A program made the translations under genes and the position numbers. 64,000 nt of DNA from CAINVV01 sp037137375 (lineage in GTDB: Bacteria > Bacteroidota > Bacteroidia > Bacteroidales > Prolixibacteraceae). The stretch covers positions 124,001 through 188,000 of the forward strand of contig JBAXKJ010000005.1 in NCBI GenBank assembly GCA_037137375.1, read 5' to 3'. The notes under the pieces are model-generated. The model worked only from the letters and a program-made list of their open reading frames with translations, had not been told where the DNA came from and searched no databases. Below, piece after piece: positions 8,987 to 18,066 of this stretch. Within the stretch, counting starts at the first letter, position 1. Each line of letters begins with the position of its first letter.

Positions 8987-10147
8987 ATGGATAACTTTCA
9001 ATTTTATAACCCGGTAAATATCGTCTTCGGCAAAGGACAGATTTCAAAACTCAATAAACTTGTCCCGGCTAACACAAAAATTATGCTCGCCTATGGTGCC
9101 GGGAGTATCTTCAAAAATGGCGTCTACGACCAGGTAAAAGCCGCACTGGATGGATACCAACTGGTGGAATTCGGTGGCATCGAGCCCAATCCACGCTACG
9201 AAACCCTCATGAAAGCGGTTGAAATTGTCAAAGCAGAAAAAATCGGTTTCATCCTAGCCGTTGGCGGAGGTTCCGTGCTCGACGGCGTGAAATTCATTGC
9301 GGCAGCCGCTCATTGGGATGGAGAAGATCCATGGGAATTTCTGCAAAATCGTAAATTAATGGCATCCAGCGCTGTACCTCTCGGTAGTGTATTAACGCTC
9401 CCGGCTACAGGCTCCGAGATGAATGCCACAGCAGTGGTAACCCGGAACGCTACTCAGGAAAAACTGGCCTTTGCCTCACCTGCTGTGTTACCAAAATTCT
9501 CCATTCTTGATCCGACTGTTGTCTTCTCACTACCTCAGAAGCAGGTTGCCAACGGAGTAGTCGACGCTTTTGTTCATGTCATCGAGCAATATCTGACCTA
9601 CCCGGTTAATGCTCAAATCCAGGATCGATTTGCAGAATCAATTCTGATCACCTTACTCGAAGAAGGTCCGAAGGTTTTGGCTGACAGGAACGATTATGAT
9701 GCGGCCGCCAACTTCATGTGGGCAGCCACGATGGCGTTGAACGGCTTGATCGGCGTAGGTGTTCCCCAGGATTGGGCCACACACATGATAGGTCATGAAC
9801 TCACGGCCTTTTACGAAATTGATCATGCCCGTACCCTGGCGATTGTGCTTCCAGGTATCATGAAGGTCAAACGGGTGAATAAACGGGAGAAACTGCTTCA
9901 GTATGGTGAACGTGTATGGGGGATTACCTCAGGAAGCGACGACGAAAGGATCGACGCAGCCATTCAAAAAACTGTTGAATTCTTCGAATCCGTTGGCATA
10001 CCCACCACTCTTTCGGCCTATGGCGTAGGTGAAGATTTTATTCAGGTTATCTGTGATCGTTTTACGCAACGCGGGATAACAGGAATGGGAGAACGTGGTG
10101 ATTTGACTATCGCGGAGATGGCCGAATTACTCATGCTGCAACTTTAA
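8987..10147 (+). CDS. yqhD: NADPH-dependent iron-type alcohol dehydrogenase (YqhD/BdhA type)
   Basis: A 386-residue group III alcohol dehydrogenase that reduces aldehydes with NADPH. It follows E. coli YqhD closely along its length: FGGIEPNPRYETLM, AVGGGSVLDGVKFIAAAA (dinucleotide-binding GGGS), VVDAFVHVIEQY with the metal ligands Asp and His, and GVPQDWATHMIGHE followed by DHAR with the remaining two metal histidines. Likely role: disposal of aldehydes or production of alcohol at the end of fermentation. The 3' end overlaps the convergent MFS gene by 21 bp. Expression could be affected by the heptamer repeat directly before its start. Confidence 0.93.
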   Translation: MDNFQFYNPVNIVFGKGQISKLNKLVPANTKIMLAYGAGSIFKNGVYDQVKAALDGYQLVEFGGIEPNPRYETLMKAVEIVKAEKIGFILAVGGGSVLDGVKFIAAAAHWDGEDPWEFLQNRKLMASSAVPLGSVLTLPATGSEMNATAVVTRNATQEKLAFASPAVLPKFSILDPTVVFSLPQKQVANGVVDAFVHVIEQYLTYPVNAQIQDRFAESILITLLEEGPKVLADRNDYDAAANFMWAATMALNGLIGVGVPQDWATHMIGHELTAFYEIDHARTLAIVLPGIMKVKRVNKREKLLQYGERVWGITSGSDDERIDAAIQKTVEFFESVGIPTTLSAYGVGEDFIQVICDRFTQRGITGMGERGDLTIAEMAELLMLQL

Positions 10148-11380
10148 TTTTCGAAGTGCGGGCGACTTTACGGCTGCAAAGCATGCAATAATAAGCGTCA
10201 TTCCCCCGCCAAATACGACAGACGGAATCAGCCCCATCAACCTGGCGGCAACGCCCGACTCGAATGCGCCGAGCTCATTGGAAGAGCCGATAAATATACT
10301 GTTGACTGCCGCTACCCTTCCTTTCATCTCATCGGAAGTGAATAGCTGCAAGATACTCGAACGGATGACCACGCTAATATCATCGAAGGCTCCGCTTAGG
10401 AAGAGGATAAAGGCTGAAAAATAAAAATTCTTCGACAAGGCAAAGACGACCATACTCAATCCAAAACCGAAAACACTCAGGAAGAGCAACGGGCCTGAAT
10501 GCTTCACCGGGGGATAAAATGTCAGAATAACAGACATGAGAATGGCGCCTATTGCCGGACAGGCACGCAAAATTCCGAGACCTTCCGGTCCGACTTTCAG
10601 GATATCTGAAGCAAAAACCGGAAGCATCGCGACCGCGCCCCCGAACAAAACAGCAAACATGTCGAGCGTAAAAGCACCCAGAAGAACCTGGTTGTTAAAC
10701 ACATAGTGAATACCTTCCTTCATGCGGGCAAAGATACCTTCCGTACTTCCTTCCGGGATAATAATTTTCCCCGGACTCTTGATAAATGGAAATATTAATA
10801 CACAAAAAAGATATAAAGCAAGGACCAGGACCAATGCCGGAATAACACCAAAAAACCCGTAAACCAGTCCACCGAGTGCCGGACCGGTCACTGCTCCAAT
10901 CTGCCAGGTAGTGCTGTTCCAGGTAGCTGCTCTCGTTAACAACCTTCGGGGTACCAGCTGCCCAAGCATAGCCGCATTGGCCGGAGCCAGGATGCCGCGG
11001 GCCAAACCCGTCAGAAAAATGGTGATATATATTGGCCAGACATCCAGCAAAATTTGAAAATTGAATGCGGGCAGACAATAAATGACGAGAATGATTGAAC
11101 TGGACAGCATCAAAAGGGAAGTATAAAAAATAATTTTCTTCCGGTCCCAGATATCGACAAAATGTCCGGCAAAAAGTGCGATGCCCACCTGAGGAATTAC
11201 CTCCGTCAGACCAATCATCCCGAGTGAAAGCACACTCTTGGTAATGTTATAAAGCAACCAGGCCACTACCACTGATTGCATCAGGGTAGCTGTTGTCATT
11301 AGCAGGCGGTAAAACATGAACAACCTGAAATTCCGGATGTGCATCACCTCAAAGGCGTCGTTCGAAAAAATCTTCTTCAT
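10127..11380 (-). CDS. MFS transporter of the EntS-like (MFS_3) group
   Basis: A 417-residue polytopic inner membrane protein with about 12 hydrophobic segments. It shows the MFS loop motif GHFVDIWDRKK after the second segment and the overall pattern of the MFS_3/enterobactin exporter group. It is on the same strand as feoB and the FeoB-associated gene, 96 bp downstream, so a link to metal or siderophore traffic is possible. The substrate is not known. A TATTTTTG element at 11385-11392 on this strand lies only 4 bp before the start, which would give a nearly leaderless mRNA if it is the promoter; translation from Met13 is an alternative. Confidence 0.85.
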   Translation of the reverse strand: MKKIFSNDAFEVMHIRNFRLFMFYRLLMTTATLMQSVVVAWLLYNITKSVLSLGMIGLTEVIPQVGIALFAGHFVDIWDRKKIIFYTSLLMLSSSIILVIYCLPAFNFQILLDVWPIYITIFLTGLARGILAPANAAMLGQLVPRRLLTRAATWNSTTWQIGAVTGPALGGLVYGFFGVIPALVLVLALYLFCVLIFPFIKSPGKIIIPEGSTEGIFARMKEGIHYVFNNQVLLGAFTLDMFAVLFGGAVAMLPVFASDILKVGPEGLGILRACPAIGAILMSVILTFYPPVKHSGPLLFLSVFGFGLSMVVFALSKNFYFSAFILFLSGAFDDISVVIRSSILQLFTSDEMKGRVAAVNSIFIGSSNELGAFESGVAARLMGLIPSVVFGGGMTLIIACFAAVKSPALRKLKLQHE

Positions 11381-11476
11381 CCCGCAAAAATACTAAATTT
11401 CTTCCTTTGACTTAGGGACCAGGTCGTCTCTTATTTGGGCGGCCAGCCAGGGCAGCCCCAGCGGTTATCTCATTTC

Positions 11477-11653
11477 TCATTTTCTCCTCTTCCCAACTTC
11501 TCCTCCTCTCGGTGCTACAGGACAGCCTTCGCACGACTTCCCGCATCCCCCGCATGGATTAGGGTTGCTGATGTTTCGGATAGTTTTCCATCCCTTATAT
11601 CCGACCAGGATGGCAACTGCAGCAATCATAATATAAACGATTAATTCCTGCAT
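11477..11653 (-). CDS. FeoB-associated Cys-rich membrane protein
   Basis: A 58-residue protein. It has one N-terminal membrane helix (residues 4-18, LIVYIMIAAVAILVG), then the cysteine cluster CGGCGKSCEGC at 34-44 and a basic tail. This architecture is that of the FeoB-associated Cys-rich membrane protein family. It starts 9 bp after the feoB stop and is probably co-transcribed. It is thought to assist FeoB, possibly in place of FeoC, by binding iron or an iron-sulfur cluster; that role is inference from family context. Confidence 0.88.
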   Translation of the reverse strand: MQELIVYIMIAAVAILVGYKGWKTIRNISNPNPCGGCGKSCEGCPVAPRGGEVGKRRK

Positions 11654-11662
11654 ATCAAAGGA

Positions 11663-14095
11663 TTAAAAAATAAAAAGTGCGAGGTGATACGTAATGAATG
11701 CTCCAATCCAGGCTGCGGTGGTGGTATAAAATACCGTAAAGAGCGCGTATTTCCAGCTGCCTGATTCTCGTTTTATGGCGGCAATCACGGCTATGCAAGG
11801 GAAATAAAGCAATACAAAGACGAGAAATGCCAGGGCAACAGCCTGATTAAAGACTGGTTCTCCAGTCTTCGGACCATAAGAATAACGCTGATTCTGCAAA
11901 CTGGTCTGCAGTATTTCATTCTTATGCTGATCATTTTCGGTTCCATACAATACTGCCATGGTACCTATTACGATTTCCTTGGCAGGAATACCCGCAATCA
12001 GGGAGACTCCCATTCTCCAGTCAAAACCCAGTGGTCTGATAACCGGCTCGATAAAATGTCCAATCCTGCCCAGATAGGATTGTTCCATCTGCGAGACTCT
12101 TTGGACCGGGGCCTTCACGGTAGGTGAAGAGGCCATCGAGGTTGTAGAAAGCGCTTTCGCGGTAGCATTTTCACTTCTGGGAAAATATTCAAGCGCCCAG
12201 ATTAATACGACTGCAAGCAGTATCGTCCCGCCGATCTTACTCAGGTACTGACTGGCCTTATCCCACATATGCAGAAGCGAATTCCTCAGCACCGGCATGC
12301 GGTAAGGTGGTAATTCCATCACGAAAGGCGTCTCTTTCCTTTTAAAAACCGTCCGGTTCAGTAACCTGGAAAACAGGATGGCAACGGCAATGCCCAGCAA
12401 ATAAATACCGATAAATACCAGGGCGGGATATCGGGGGAAGAAGGCGGAAATCAGCACGACATAGACCGGTAGCCGTGCCGAGCACGACATGAACGGGATG
12501 ATCATCATCGTCAGCAGCCTGTCGCCACGGTTACGTATTGTTCTGGTGGCCATGATAGCCGGCACGTTGCAGCCGAAACCCATCACCATTGGAATAAATG
12601 AACGGCCATGCAGACCCATCTTGTGCATGAGTTTATCCATGATAAAAGCCGCCCGGGCCATGTAGCCCGTATCCTCCATCAGCGAGATGAAAAAGAAAAG
12701 GATCAGGATGTTGGGCAGGAAGACGATGACGCTTCCGAGACCGCGGATGATCCCATCAATCAACAGATCCTTCAGCATCCCATTGCTCATCAAGCTACTC
12801 AAACTCTCCGAAATAAAATTCACTCCCTTCTGTATCCACTCTGTCGGAAAGGCCCCCAAAGAGAAAGTGGCTAGGAAAGTAAGAAACATCAAGGCGAGGA
12901 AAATCGGAAAACCCAGATACTTTCCAGTCAACACCTTATCAATTTTCTGCGTGGTGATGGTTCGTTTCATGATACCGGGCTTGTAACATTCTTTCAGCGC
13001 CCCGGCAATGAAACCAAATTTGGCATCCGTAATCAGCTGGGACGTATCATCGTTCAGCCTGAATTCCAATCGGGCAATTTCATTTTCAGTAATCTCCTTG
13101 ATAGTCTGATAGTTAGAAGAGGTCTCCAATACTTTTAATGCCTCCTGATCCTTTTCTATAAGCCTGACAGCCAGATACCTCGAAGAAAATGTTGCAGTCA
13201 GTGGTTTGTCTTTTTTTATCTCTTTCCGAATCTGGGAAATAGATTTCTCCATTTCCTCTCCGTAATTGATATGGATATGCCTCACCACCGGGTCCCTGTC
13301 TTCATAAACGTCAATCAGCTTCACCATCAGCTCCTCCAGCCCCTCCCCTGATGAGGCAGTTGTCGGCACCATTGGGATACCAGTCAACTTGCTCATTTTC
13401 TTCATCTTGAGCCTGGAACCGCTAGCCACCAGATCGTCGTACATATTCAGTGCGATCACCACTTTAATATCCATATCGATTAGCTGGGTAGTCAAAAACA
13501 GGTTGCGCTCCAGGTTCGAAGCATCCACCACATTGACCACAATATCCGGCATCTCTTCCAGGATAAAATTGCGGGTGTAAAGTTCCTCCGGTGTATAGCT
13601 GGTCAGCGAATACGTACCCGGAAGGTCGGTCATGTCAAAATGGTAACCGTTTCTTTCGAGTGTAGATTTAGTCGCTCCTACCGTGACGCCACTATAATTG
13701 CCGACGTGCTCTTTGGAATTCGTCAAGCGGTTAAAAAGTGTTGTCTTGCCACTGTTGGGATTGCCCACAAGGGCTATGCTGATCCTGCGGCTCTTCTTGC
13801 GGGCAGAGATTTTCAACTCGTCCTGCTCGATAGTCCCGTCATAGATAGGAGGATACAGGAACTCAGCTTCTTCGATAGTCACGACTTCGATGAGACTGGC
13901 CTCCACACGTCGAAGCGACACGTTGTAACCCATCAGGCGATATTCAACAGGATCCTTGAAGGGGGCATTCTTCAGTACCGAGACCTCCTTCCCTGCAACA
14001 AATCCCATTTCAGAGATCCTACGACGGAACGAACCATGTCCTAAGACTTTGGATATCACCACCGTACTATTCTCTTCCACCTCAGATAACCGCAC
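11663..14095 (-). CDS. feoB: Ferrous iron transporter FeoB with fused FeoA domain
   Basis: An 810-residue inner membrane Fe2+ transporter. Residues 1-75 form a FeoA-like SH3 domain (RRRISEMGFVAGKEVSV). A G-protein domain follows: G1 GNPNSGKT (111-118), G3 DLPG (157-160) and G4 NMYD (217-220). The C-terminal half is a polytopic permease with the gate motifs GFGCNVPAIMATRTI and GIPAKEIVIGTMAVLYG. FeoA-FeoB fusion is usual in Bacteroidota. The start codon is GTG. A -7 promoter element lies 35 bp upstream, next to an octamer repeat. The downstream partner is the Cys-rich small protein. Confidence 0.96.
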   Translation of the reverse strand: MRLSEVEENSTVVISKVLGHGSFRRRISEMGFVAGKEVSVLKNAPFKDPVEYRLMGYNVSLRRVEASLIEVVTIEEAEFLYPPIYDGTIEQDELKISARKKSRRISIALVGNPNSGKTTLFNRLTNSKEHVGNYSGVTVGATKSTLERNGYHFDMTDLPGTYSLTSYTPEELYTRNFILEEMPDIVVNVVDASNLERNLFLTTQLIDMDIKVVIALNMYDDLVASGSRLKMKKMSKLTGIPMVPTTASSGEGLEELMVKLIDVYEDRDPVVRHIHINYGEEMEKSISQIRKEIKKDKPLTATFSSRYLAVRLIEKDQEALKVLETSSNYQTIKEITENEIARLEFRLNDDTSQLITDAKFGFIAGALKECYKPGIMKRTITTQKIDKVLTGKYLGFPIFLALMFLTFLATFSLGAFPTEWIQKGVNFISESLSSLMSNGMLKDLLIDGIIRGLGSVIVFLPNILILFFFISLMEDTGYMARAAFIMDKLMHKMGLHGRSFIPMVMGFGCNVPAIMATRTIRNRGDRLLTMMIIPFMSCSARLPVYVVLISAFFPRYPALVFIGIYLLGIAVAILFSRLLNRTVFKRKETPFVMELPPYRMPVLRNSLLHMWDKASQYLSKIGGTILLAVVLIWALEYFPRSENATAKALSTTSMASSPTVKAPVQRVSQMEQSYLGRIGHFIEPVIRPLGFDWRMGVSLIAGIPAKEIVIGTMAVLYGTENDQHKNEILQTSLQNQRYSYGPKTGEPVFNQAVALAFLVFVLLYFPCIAVIAAIKRESGSWKYALFTVFYTTTAAWIGAFITYHLALFIF

Positions 14096-14130
14096 TGTCT
14101 ATTTTTATTAAGAATAATTATAAATAAATG

Positions 14131-14138
14131 CAAATATA
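14131..14138 (-). promoter_or_regulatory. Bacteroidota-type -7 promoter element for feoB
   Basis: On the minus strand this reads TATATTTG, a full match to TAnnTTTG, 35 bp before the GTG start of feoB. The region where the -33 element should be lies in or beside the octamer repeat at 14149-14180. Confidence 0.5.
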
Positions 14139-14148
14139 TGATAAAAAT

Positions 14149-14180
14149 GCTAATGTGCTAATATGCCAATGTGCTAATGT
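14149..14180 (+). repeat. Octamer tandem repeat GCTAATGT, four units
   Basis: Four 8-bp units: GCTAATGT, GCTAATAT, GCCAATGT, GCTAATGT. They lie between the hppA terminator and the feoB promoter, starting 10 bp upstream of the feoB -7 element. Confidence 0.85.
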
Positions 14181-14188
14181 AAACAGAC

Positions 14189-14221
14189 AAAGCCCCTCCT
14201 GCTGTCGCAGAAAGGGGCTTT
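14189..14221 (-). terminator. Hairpin terminator for hppA
   Basis: AAAGCCCCT (14189-14197) pairs perfectly with AGGGGCTTT (14213-14221), and an inner CTGC/GCAG stem closes a TGTC loop. It lies 22 bp after the hppA stop on the minus strand. The A/T flanks on both sides allow weak bidirectional action, shielding feoB from hppA transcription. Confidence 0.75.
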
Positions 14222-14243
14222 AATAGGGTGATTATTTGGAAGA

Positions 14244-16523
14244 CTATTCTATTCTTGCGGGTCTCTTGAATCCACCACGTTTCGATACGATGACTGAAAC
14301 AGTGATAATTGAAAGGCAGATCACACCGGTGAGGACGAGTCCCCATGAGAATTGTCCTGGTTTTTGGTATGCGATCAAGACAGGGGCTGCAAGGAGTGAC
14401 ACCAGATTAATTACCTTAATCATTGGGTTCAGGGCAGGACCGGCGGTGTCTTTCAGCGGATCGCCAACGGTATCCCCGACAACGGCTGCGTGGTGAGCCT
14501 CGGATCCTTTACCTCCATATAAACCATCTTCAATTGTTTTCTTGGCATTGTCCCAGGCGCCACCTGCTCCGGCCATGAATACGGCGAGCAATTGTCCTGA
14601 GAGGATCACGCCACCAAGGAATCCGCCCAGGGCCTCAACACCGAGTAAGCTTCCTACCAGGATGGGTGAAAGAACGGCAATCAGCGCTAGCGGGATCAGC
14701 TCTTTCTGAGCAGCCACGGTGCAAATATCGACTGCCCGTTGATAATCAGGTTTCACGGTCCTTTCAATAATTCCAGGAATTCTGAACTGACGACGAACTT
14801 CTTCCACGATCAGGGCAGCAGCACGTGTTACCGCATTGATAGTCAGTGAGGAGAACAACCATGGGATAGTACCTCCGATCAATAATCCGATAAATACCAT
14901 CGGTACAGAAATCCTGATACCTGTTTCGATCAGTTGCTGACTCTTCTCGAAACCCAGCTGAATCTGAACGTTGGAAACATCTGTGATGAAAGATCCGAAC
15001 AAGGCGACAGCGGCGATTACAGCAGAACCGATCGCAACTCCCTTGGTAATGGCCTTCGTGGTATTACCTGTTGCATCGAGTGAATCCATGATTTTACGAG
15101 CATCCTTGTCGAGGTGAGAAAGCTCTCCAATACCATTGGCATTGTCGGCGATTGGACCGAAAGCATCCATAGCCACATTATTTCCGGTAAGGGTAAGCAT
15201 ACCGATACCGGTCATGGCGACACCATAAAGGACGTAAACAAGTGGCTGACCATAATAGATCAACACAGCTGAAAGGATGGTTATCGCTATCACGATAGTC
15301 TGCCAGACAGCAACTTCAAAACCGTAACTCAAGCCTTTGAGTAGCAAGGTTGCCGAACCAGTCTTCGAGTTTCTTGCTATATCTTTCACCGGAAGGTAGT
15401 TTCCGTCGGTAAAATATTTTGTGATCTCATCGAGAACAATGGCAAGAATAATACCCATTACCACTGATAGGAAGGAGCGCCAGTCGTGGAGATAGAAATA
15501 AGAAACGATTCCAAACAAGAAGATACTGATCGCTGCGGAAGTATAAAAACCTTTATTGATAGCCTTGAGGGCATTATTTGTCTTGTCTTCTTTGCTGCCT
15601 CTTACCAGATAAGTTCCAATGATTGAAGACAGTACCCCAATACCACGTACCAGGAGAGGGAAGATGATCCATGAAAGTTCATGTGTAGCGGTAAAGAGCA
15701 CGACTCCCAGAATCAGGGTAGAAACGATGGTCACCTCATAAGATTCGAAGATATCGGCGGCCATACCGGCGCAGTCACCCACGTTATCACCAACGAGGTC
15801 GGCGATTACGGCGGCATTACGCTCGTCGTCTTCGGGCAGACCTGCTTCCACTTTACCGACGAGGTCGGCGCCAACATCGGCTGCTTTGGTATAAATACCT
15901 CCACCGACGCGCATGAAGAGGGCAAGGAGCGTACCTCCGAAACCAAAACCCAGCAGGGTATCAGGGGAAGCAACGCCAAAGATGATGAAGATCATGGTAC
16001 CTCCGAGCAGTCCGAGACCGTCCGTTAACATACCTGTGATGGTTCCTGCACGATAGGCAATTTTCAAGGCCTCGCCAAAGCTTCGGCGGGAAGCGGAAGC
16101 TACGCGCACGTTGGCTTGAACAGCCATGCGCATCCCAAACTGACCGACTATCAAAGAGAAGACTGCCCCCATGATGAATGCGATAGCACGACCGAATCCG
16201 ATAATCAGTTTAAGCTGTTCATCGGAATATCCGACGAAGCGCATCTTGGAGGATTCAGTTGGTGGGACAACATAAACCGATAAAAATAAGATGATAGTAA
16301 AAACAAAAATCAGCGGTACGATAGTCTTCAACTGGCGTTTCAGATATGCATTCGCCCCTTCGCTGATGGCTCCCCATACTTCCTGCATTTTAGTAGTTCC
16401 TTTGTCACATGCCATGACCTGTTTGCGGAGTAGAAGGGCGTACCCCAGTCCGAAGAAAGAGATCACCAAAACACTCCAAATGGCTATTACTTCAAAGGAG
16501 CTTGCTCCTGGTAAACTAAACAT
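14244..16523 (-). CDS. hppA: Membrane-bound proton-translocating pyrophosphatase
   Basis: A 759-residue pump with about 16 membrane helices that uses pyrophosphate hydrolysis to move cations outward. The catalytic signature DVGADLVGKVEAGLPEDD starts at residue 217, followed by VIADLVGDNVGDCAGMAADI. Residues 486-490 read GNTTK. Lys490 replaces the Ala that marks K+-dependent enzymes, so by the known rule this is a K+-independent, H+-pumping type; Na+ pumps belong to the K+-dependent group. It would save energy in a fermentative cell. The gene upstream (16550-17311) is 26 bp away on the same strand and may share its transcript. Confidence 0.95.
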   Translation of the reverse strand: MFSLPGASSFEVIAIWSVLVISFFGLGYALLLRKQVMACDKGTTKMQEVWGAISEGANAYLKRQLKTIVPLIFVFTIILFLSVYVVPPTESSKMRFVGYSDEQLKLIIGFGRAIAFIMGAVFSLIVGQFGMRMAVQANVRVASASRRSFGEALKIAYRAGTITGMLTDGLGLLGGTMIFIIFGVASPDTLLGFGFGGTLLALFMRVGGGIYTKAADVGADLVGKVEAGLPEDDERNAAVIADLVGDNVGDCAGMAADIFESYEVTIVSTLILGVVLFTATHELSWIIFPLLVRGIGVLSSIIGTYLVRGSKEDKTNNALKAINKGFYTSAAISIFLFGIVSYFYLHDWRSFLSVVMGIILAIVLDEITKYFTDGNYLPVKDIARNSKTGSATLLLKGLSYGFEVAVWQTIVIAITILSAVLIYYGQPLVYVLYGVAMTGIGMLTLTGNNVAMDAFGPIADNANGIGELSHLDKDARKIMDSLDATGNTTKAITKGVAIGSAVIAAVALFGSFITDVSNVQIQLGFEKSQQLIETGIRISVPMVFIGLLIGGTIPWLFSSLTINAVTRAAALIVEEVRRQFRIPGIIERTVKPDYQRAVDICTVAAQKELIPLALIAVLSPILVGSLLGVEALGGFLGGVILSGQLLAVFMAGAGGAWDNAKKTIEDGLYGGKGSEAHHAAVVGDTVGDPLKDTAGPALNPMIKVINLVSLLAAPVLIAYQKPGQFSWGLVLTGVICLSIITVSVIVSKRGGFKRPARIE

Positions 16524-16549
16524 ATTAATTCAATTTAAATTGTTGTATA

Positions 16550-17311
16550 TTAAAGAGTTGCTAAAAAATCATAATTAATTTCCTCTAGTTCCAGCATCGT
16601 TGGATAGCGGTAATAGATCATGTCGCTGTCGGATCCTACATAGAAACCAGATGCAATCGTCCTGTATAGCAGAGAACCGTTGTAAGAACGGACAACTGTT
16701 TTCATTTTCTTCTCATAGCCCTGCAGTGAAAGCAGACAATCCCTCATATGCCTCACATGGGTATAAGGCAAGTGCTCGGCAGAGCCTGTGGCAGGATTGG
16801 AAGCCATTTCACCCAGCTTAAGCTCAACGAAGAAGAGTTTAGGAAGTTTAAACTGACGTGATCCGTCTGTCAGCGCCTTGAGGAAGCTTGCCGGACAATA
16901 TTCGCTCACCACCTGTGGGGATACCGGGCACAATTCCTGATAAAGATGAGATCCTGGTTTCTCCTCACACGACTCATCATATTTTGAAGGAGTAAGTTCC
17001 AGCACGATTCCGTTGTCGGTTGTGAGGTAAAGATTTTTTAGCGCCTTTAGCGGGATGCTCTCCAGCACGCGATACACAGACAGGTAAACTGAATGTTTGG
17101 GAGAACCGTCGGGATGGCGGACGCAGCTCTTTTCAATGTAATCCATATCGACGAGATCTTTGACCTTTTCGAGATCTACTTCGAAAAAGATCATCTGGCC
17201 CTTGTTGCTCTTCTTGGTTCCCGTAGCCATATACTCCCCAAATTCGGCGGGAGGCAGCATGGAGGCGATCAGGGCCTCCGGGGTAACGGATAAATAAAGA
17301 TATTTACTCAT
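16550..17311 (-). CDS. Conserved-looking hypothetical protein upstream of hppA
   Basis: I do not recognise this 253-residue protein. It has no signal peptide or membrane helix and looks like a soluble alpha/beta protein. It begins MSKYLYLSVTPEALIASMLP and contains a Cys-rich middle (YDESCEEKPGSHLYQELCP, about residues 113-131). Codon use and GC resemble hppA. It ends 26 bp before the hppA start on the same strand, so co-transcription is likely, but no functional link to pyrophosphate metabolism can be shown. Confidence 0.7.
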   Translation of the reverse strand: MSKYLYLSVTPEALIASMLPPAEFGEYMATGTKKSNKGQMIFFEVDLEKVKDLVDMDYIEKSCVRHPDGSPKHSVYLSVYRVLESIPLKALKNLYLTTDNGIVLELTPSKYDESCEEKPGSHLYQELCPVSPQVVSEYCPASFLKALTDGSRQFKLPKLFFVELKLGEMASNPATGSAEHLPYTHVRHMRDCLLSLQGYEKKMKTVVRSYNGSLLYRTIASGFYVGSDSDMIYYRYPTMLELEEINYDFLATL

Positions 17312-17755
17312 AATTTAAGAAGTTAAATAATACAGTTATAAAAAGAACGTTAGATTATACCGCAAAAAAGTTGGCAATTTCCTGAAAAAGGCAGATATTC
17401 CATAAAAAAGATCATAAGTGTTTCTCTGGGATATTCACAATCAATAACATAGCACTTTCGTTTGGTAGTTCAATATTAGAAAATTTCAACCTTTGGCTCA
17501 TCAAAAAAGGTCCCGTGTACGCACACAATTCACAAAATCTTAACATTGGCAATTTTATGAATCAGGAGATTGAAAAATGAGGAAATAAGAAGTTGTAGAA
17601 ATGAGGAGTTATAGAAATGAGGAATTGGGAAAATGTGAAAATGTGAAAATCGGAATATTAATTTATTAAGGTGACCTAGTGGAAGAAAATTTCGTCTCCC
17701 TTATCGTGAAATTCGAAAAAAAAGCTTTTCTTTGTCCCCGCGTTTGCACGCCAAT
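17312..17755. other. Gene-free stretch before the tRNA, with degenerate octamer repeat
   Basis: No convincing coding region is seen in these 444 bases. The part 17571-17652 is a degenerate purine-rich tandem repeat: 16-bp blocks such as GAAATGAGGAGTTATA are followed by AAAATGTG, AAAATGTG, AAAATCGG. It is of the same general kind as the other short repeats of this window. The last 100 bases should hold the promoter of the tRNA gene. Confidence 0.7.
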
Positions 17756-17828
17756 GGCCCTGTAGCTTAATGGATAGAGCATCTGACTACGGATCAGAAG
17801 GTTGGGGGTTCGAGTCTCTCCAGGGTCA
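17756..17828 (+). tRNA. tRNA-Arg (anticodon ACG)
   Basis: A full cloverleaf of 73 nt can be drawn: acceptor GGCCCTG/CAGGGTC, D-arm GCTT/GAGC, anticodon stem TCTGA/TCAGA with loop CTACGGA (anticodon ACG, reads CGT/CGC codons after A-to-I editing), variable loop AGGTT and T-arm GGGGG/CTCTC with loop TTCGAGT. The discriminator is A and CCA is not encoded. It is followed by a strong terminator. It marks the left edge of the putative island. Confidence 0.97.
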
Positions 17829-17840
17829 CATTGATAATCA

Positions 17841-17875
17841 GACACTTACAAATATTTTGTGGGTGTCTTTTTTTT
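17841..17875 (+). terminator. Intrinsic terminator of tRNA-Arg
   Basis: The stem-loop 17841-17867 pairs GACACTTACAAA with TTTGTGGGTGTC over 12 positions, two of them G-U, with a 3-nt loop TAT. It is followed by eight T residues. Confidence 0.9.
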
Positions 17876-17906
17876 GACCCGCCAAGTTCACGCCAAGTTT
17901 TTGGAG
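17841..17906 (+). repeat. Direct repeat, copy 1 (tRNA terminator and flank)
   Basis: These 66 bases recur at 29674-29737 with about five differences, including two single-base gaps. The shared block covers the terminator hairpin, the T-run and the following GACCCGCCAAGTTCACGCC. Similarity continues weakly to the left into the tRNA 3' half. Confidence 0.9.
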
Positions 17907-18066
17907 GGAAATTCAAATTATTCCAAATGATCAAAACGAACAACATTCTCTTTAATCAGAGAAATTGTTAACTATCAAATGGTGCATAAATATGCCATTC
18001 ATTAATAATTTGTCGATGTGTGGAACGTCGGAAAAGTTGTCCGGAAGCATGTAATAAATAATGAAA

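Noticed and set aside
11435..11644. Plus-strand open frame of 69 codons
   Set aside because: It is antisense to the FeoB-associated Cys-rich gene, which has a recognised motif and proper spacing to feoB.
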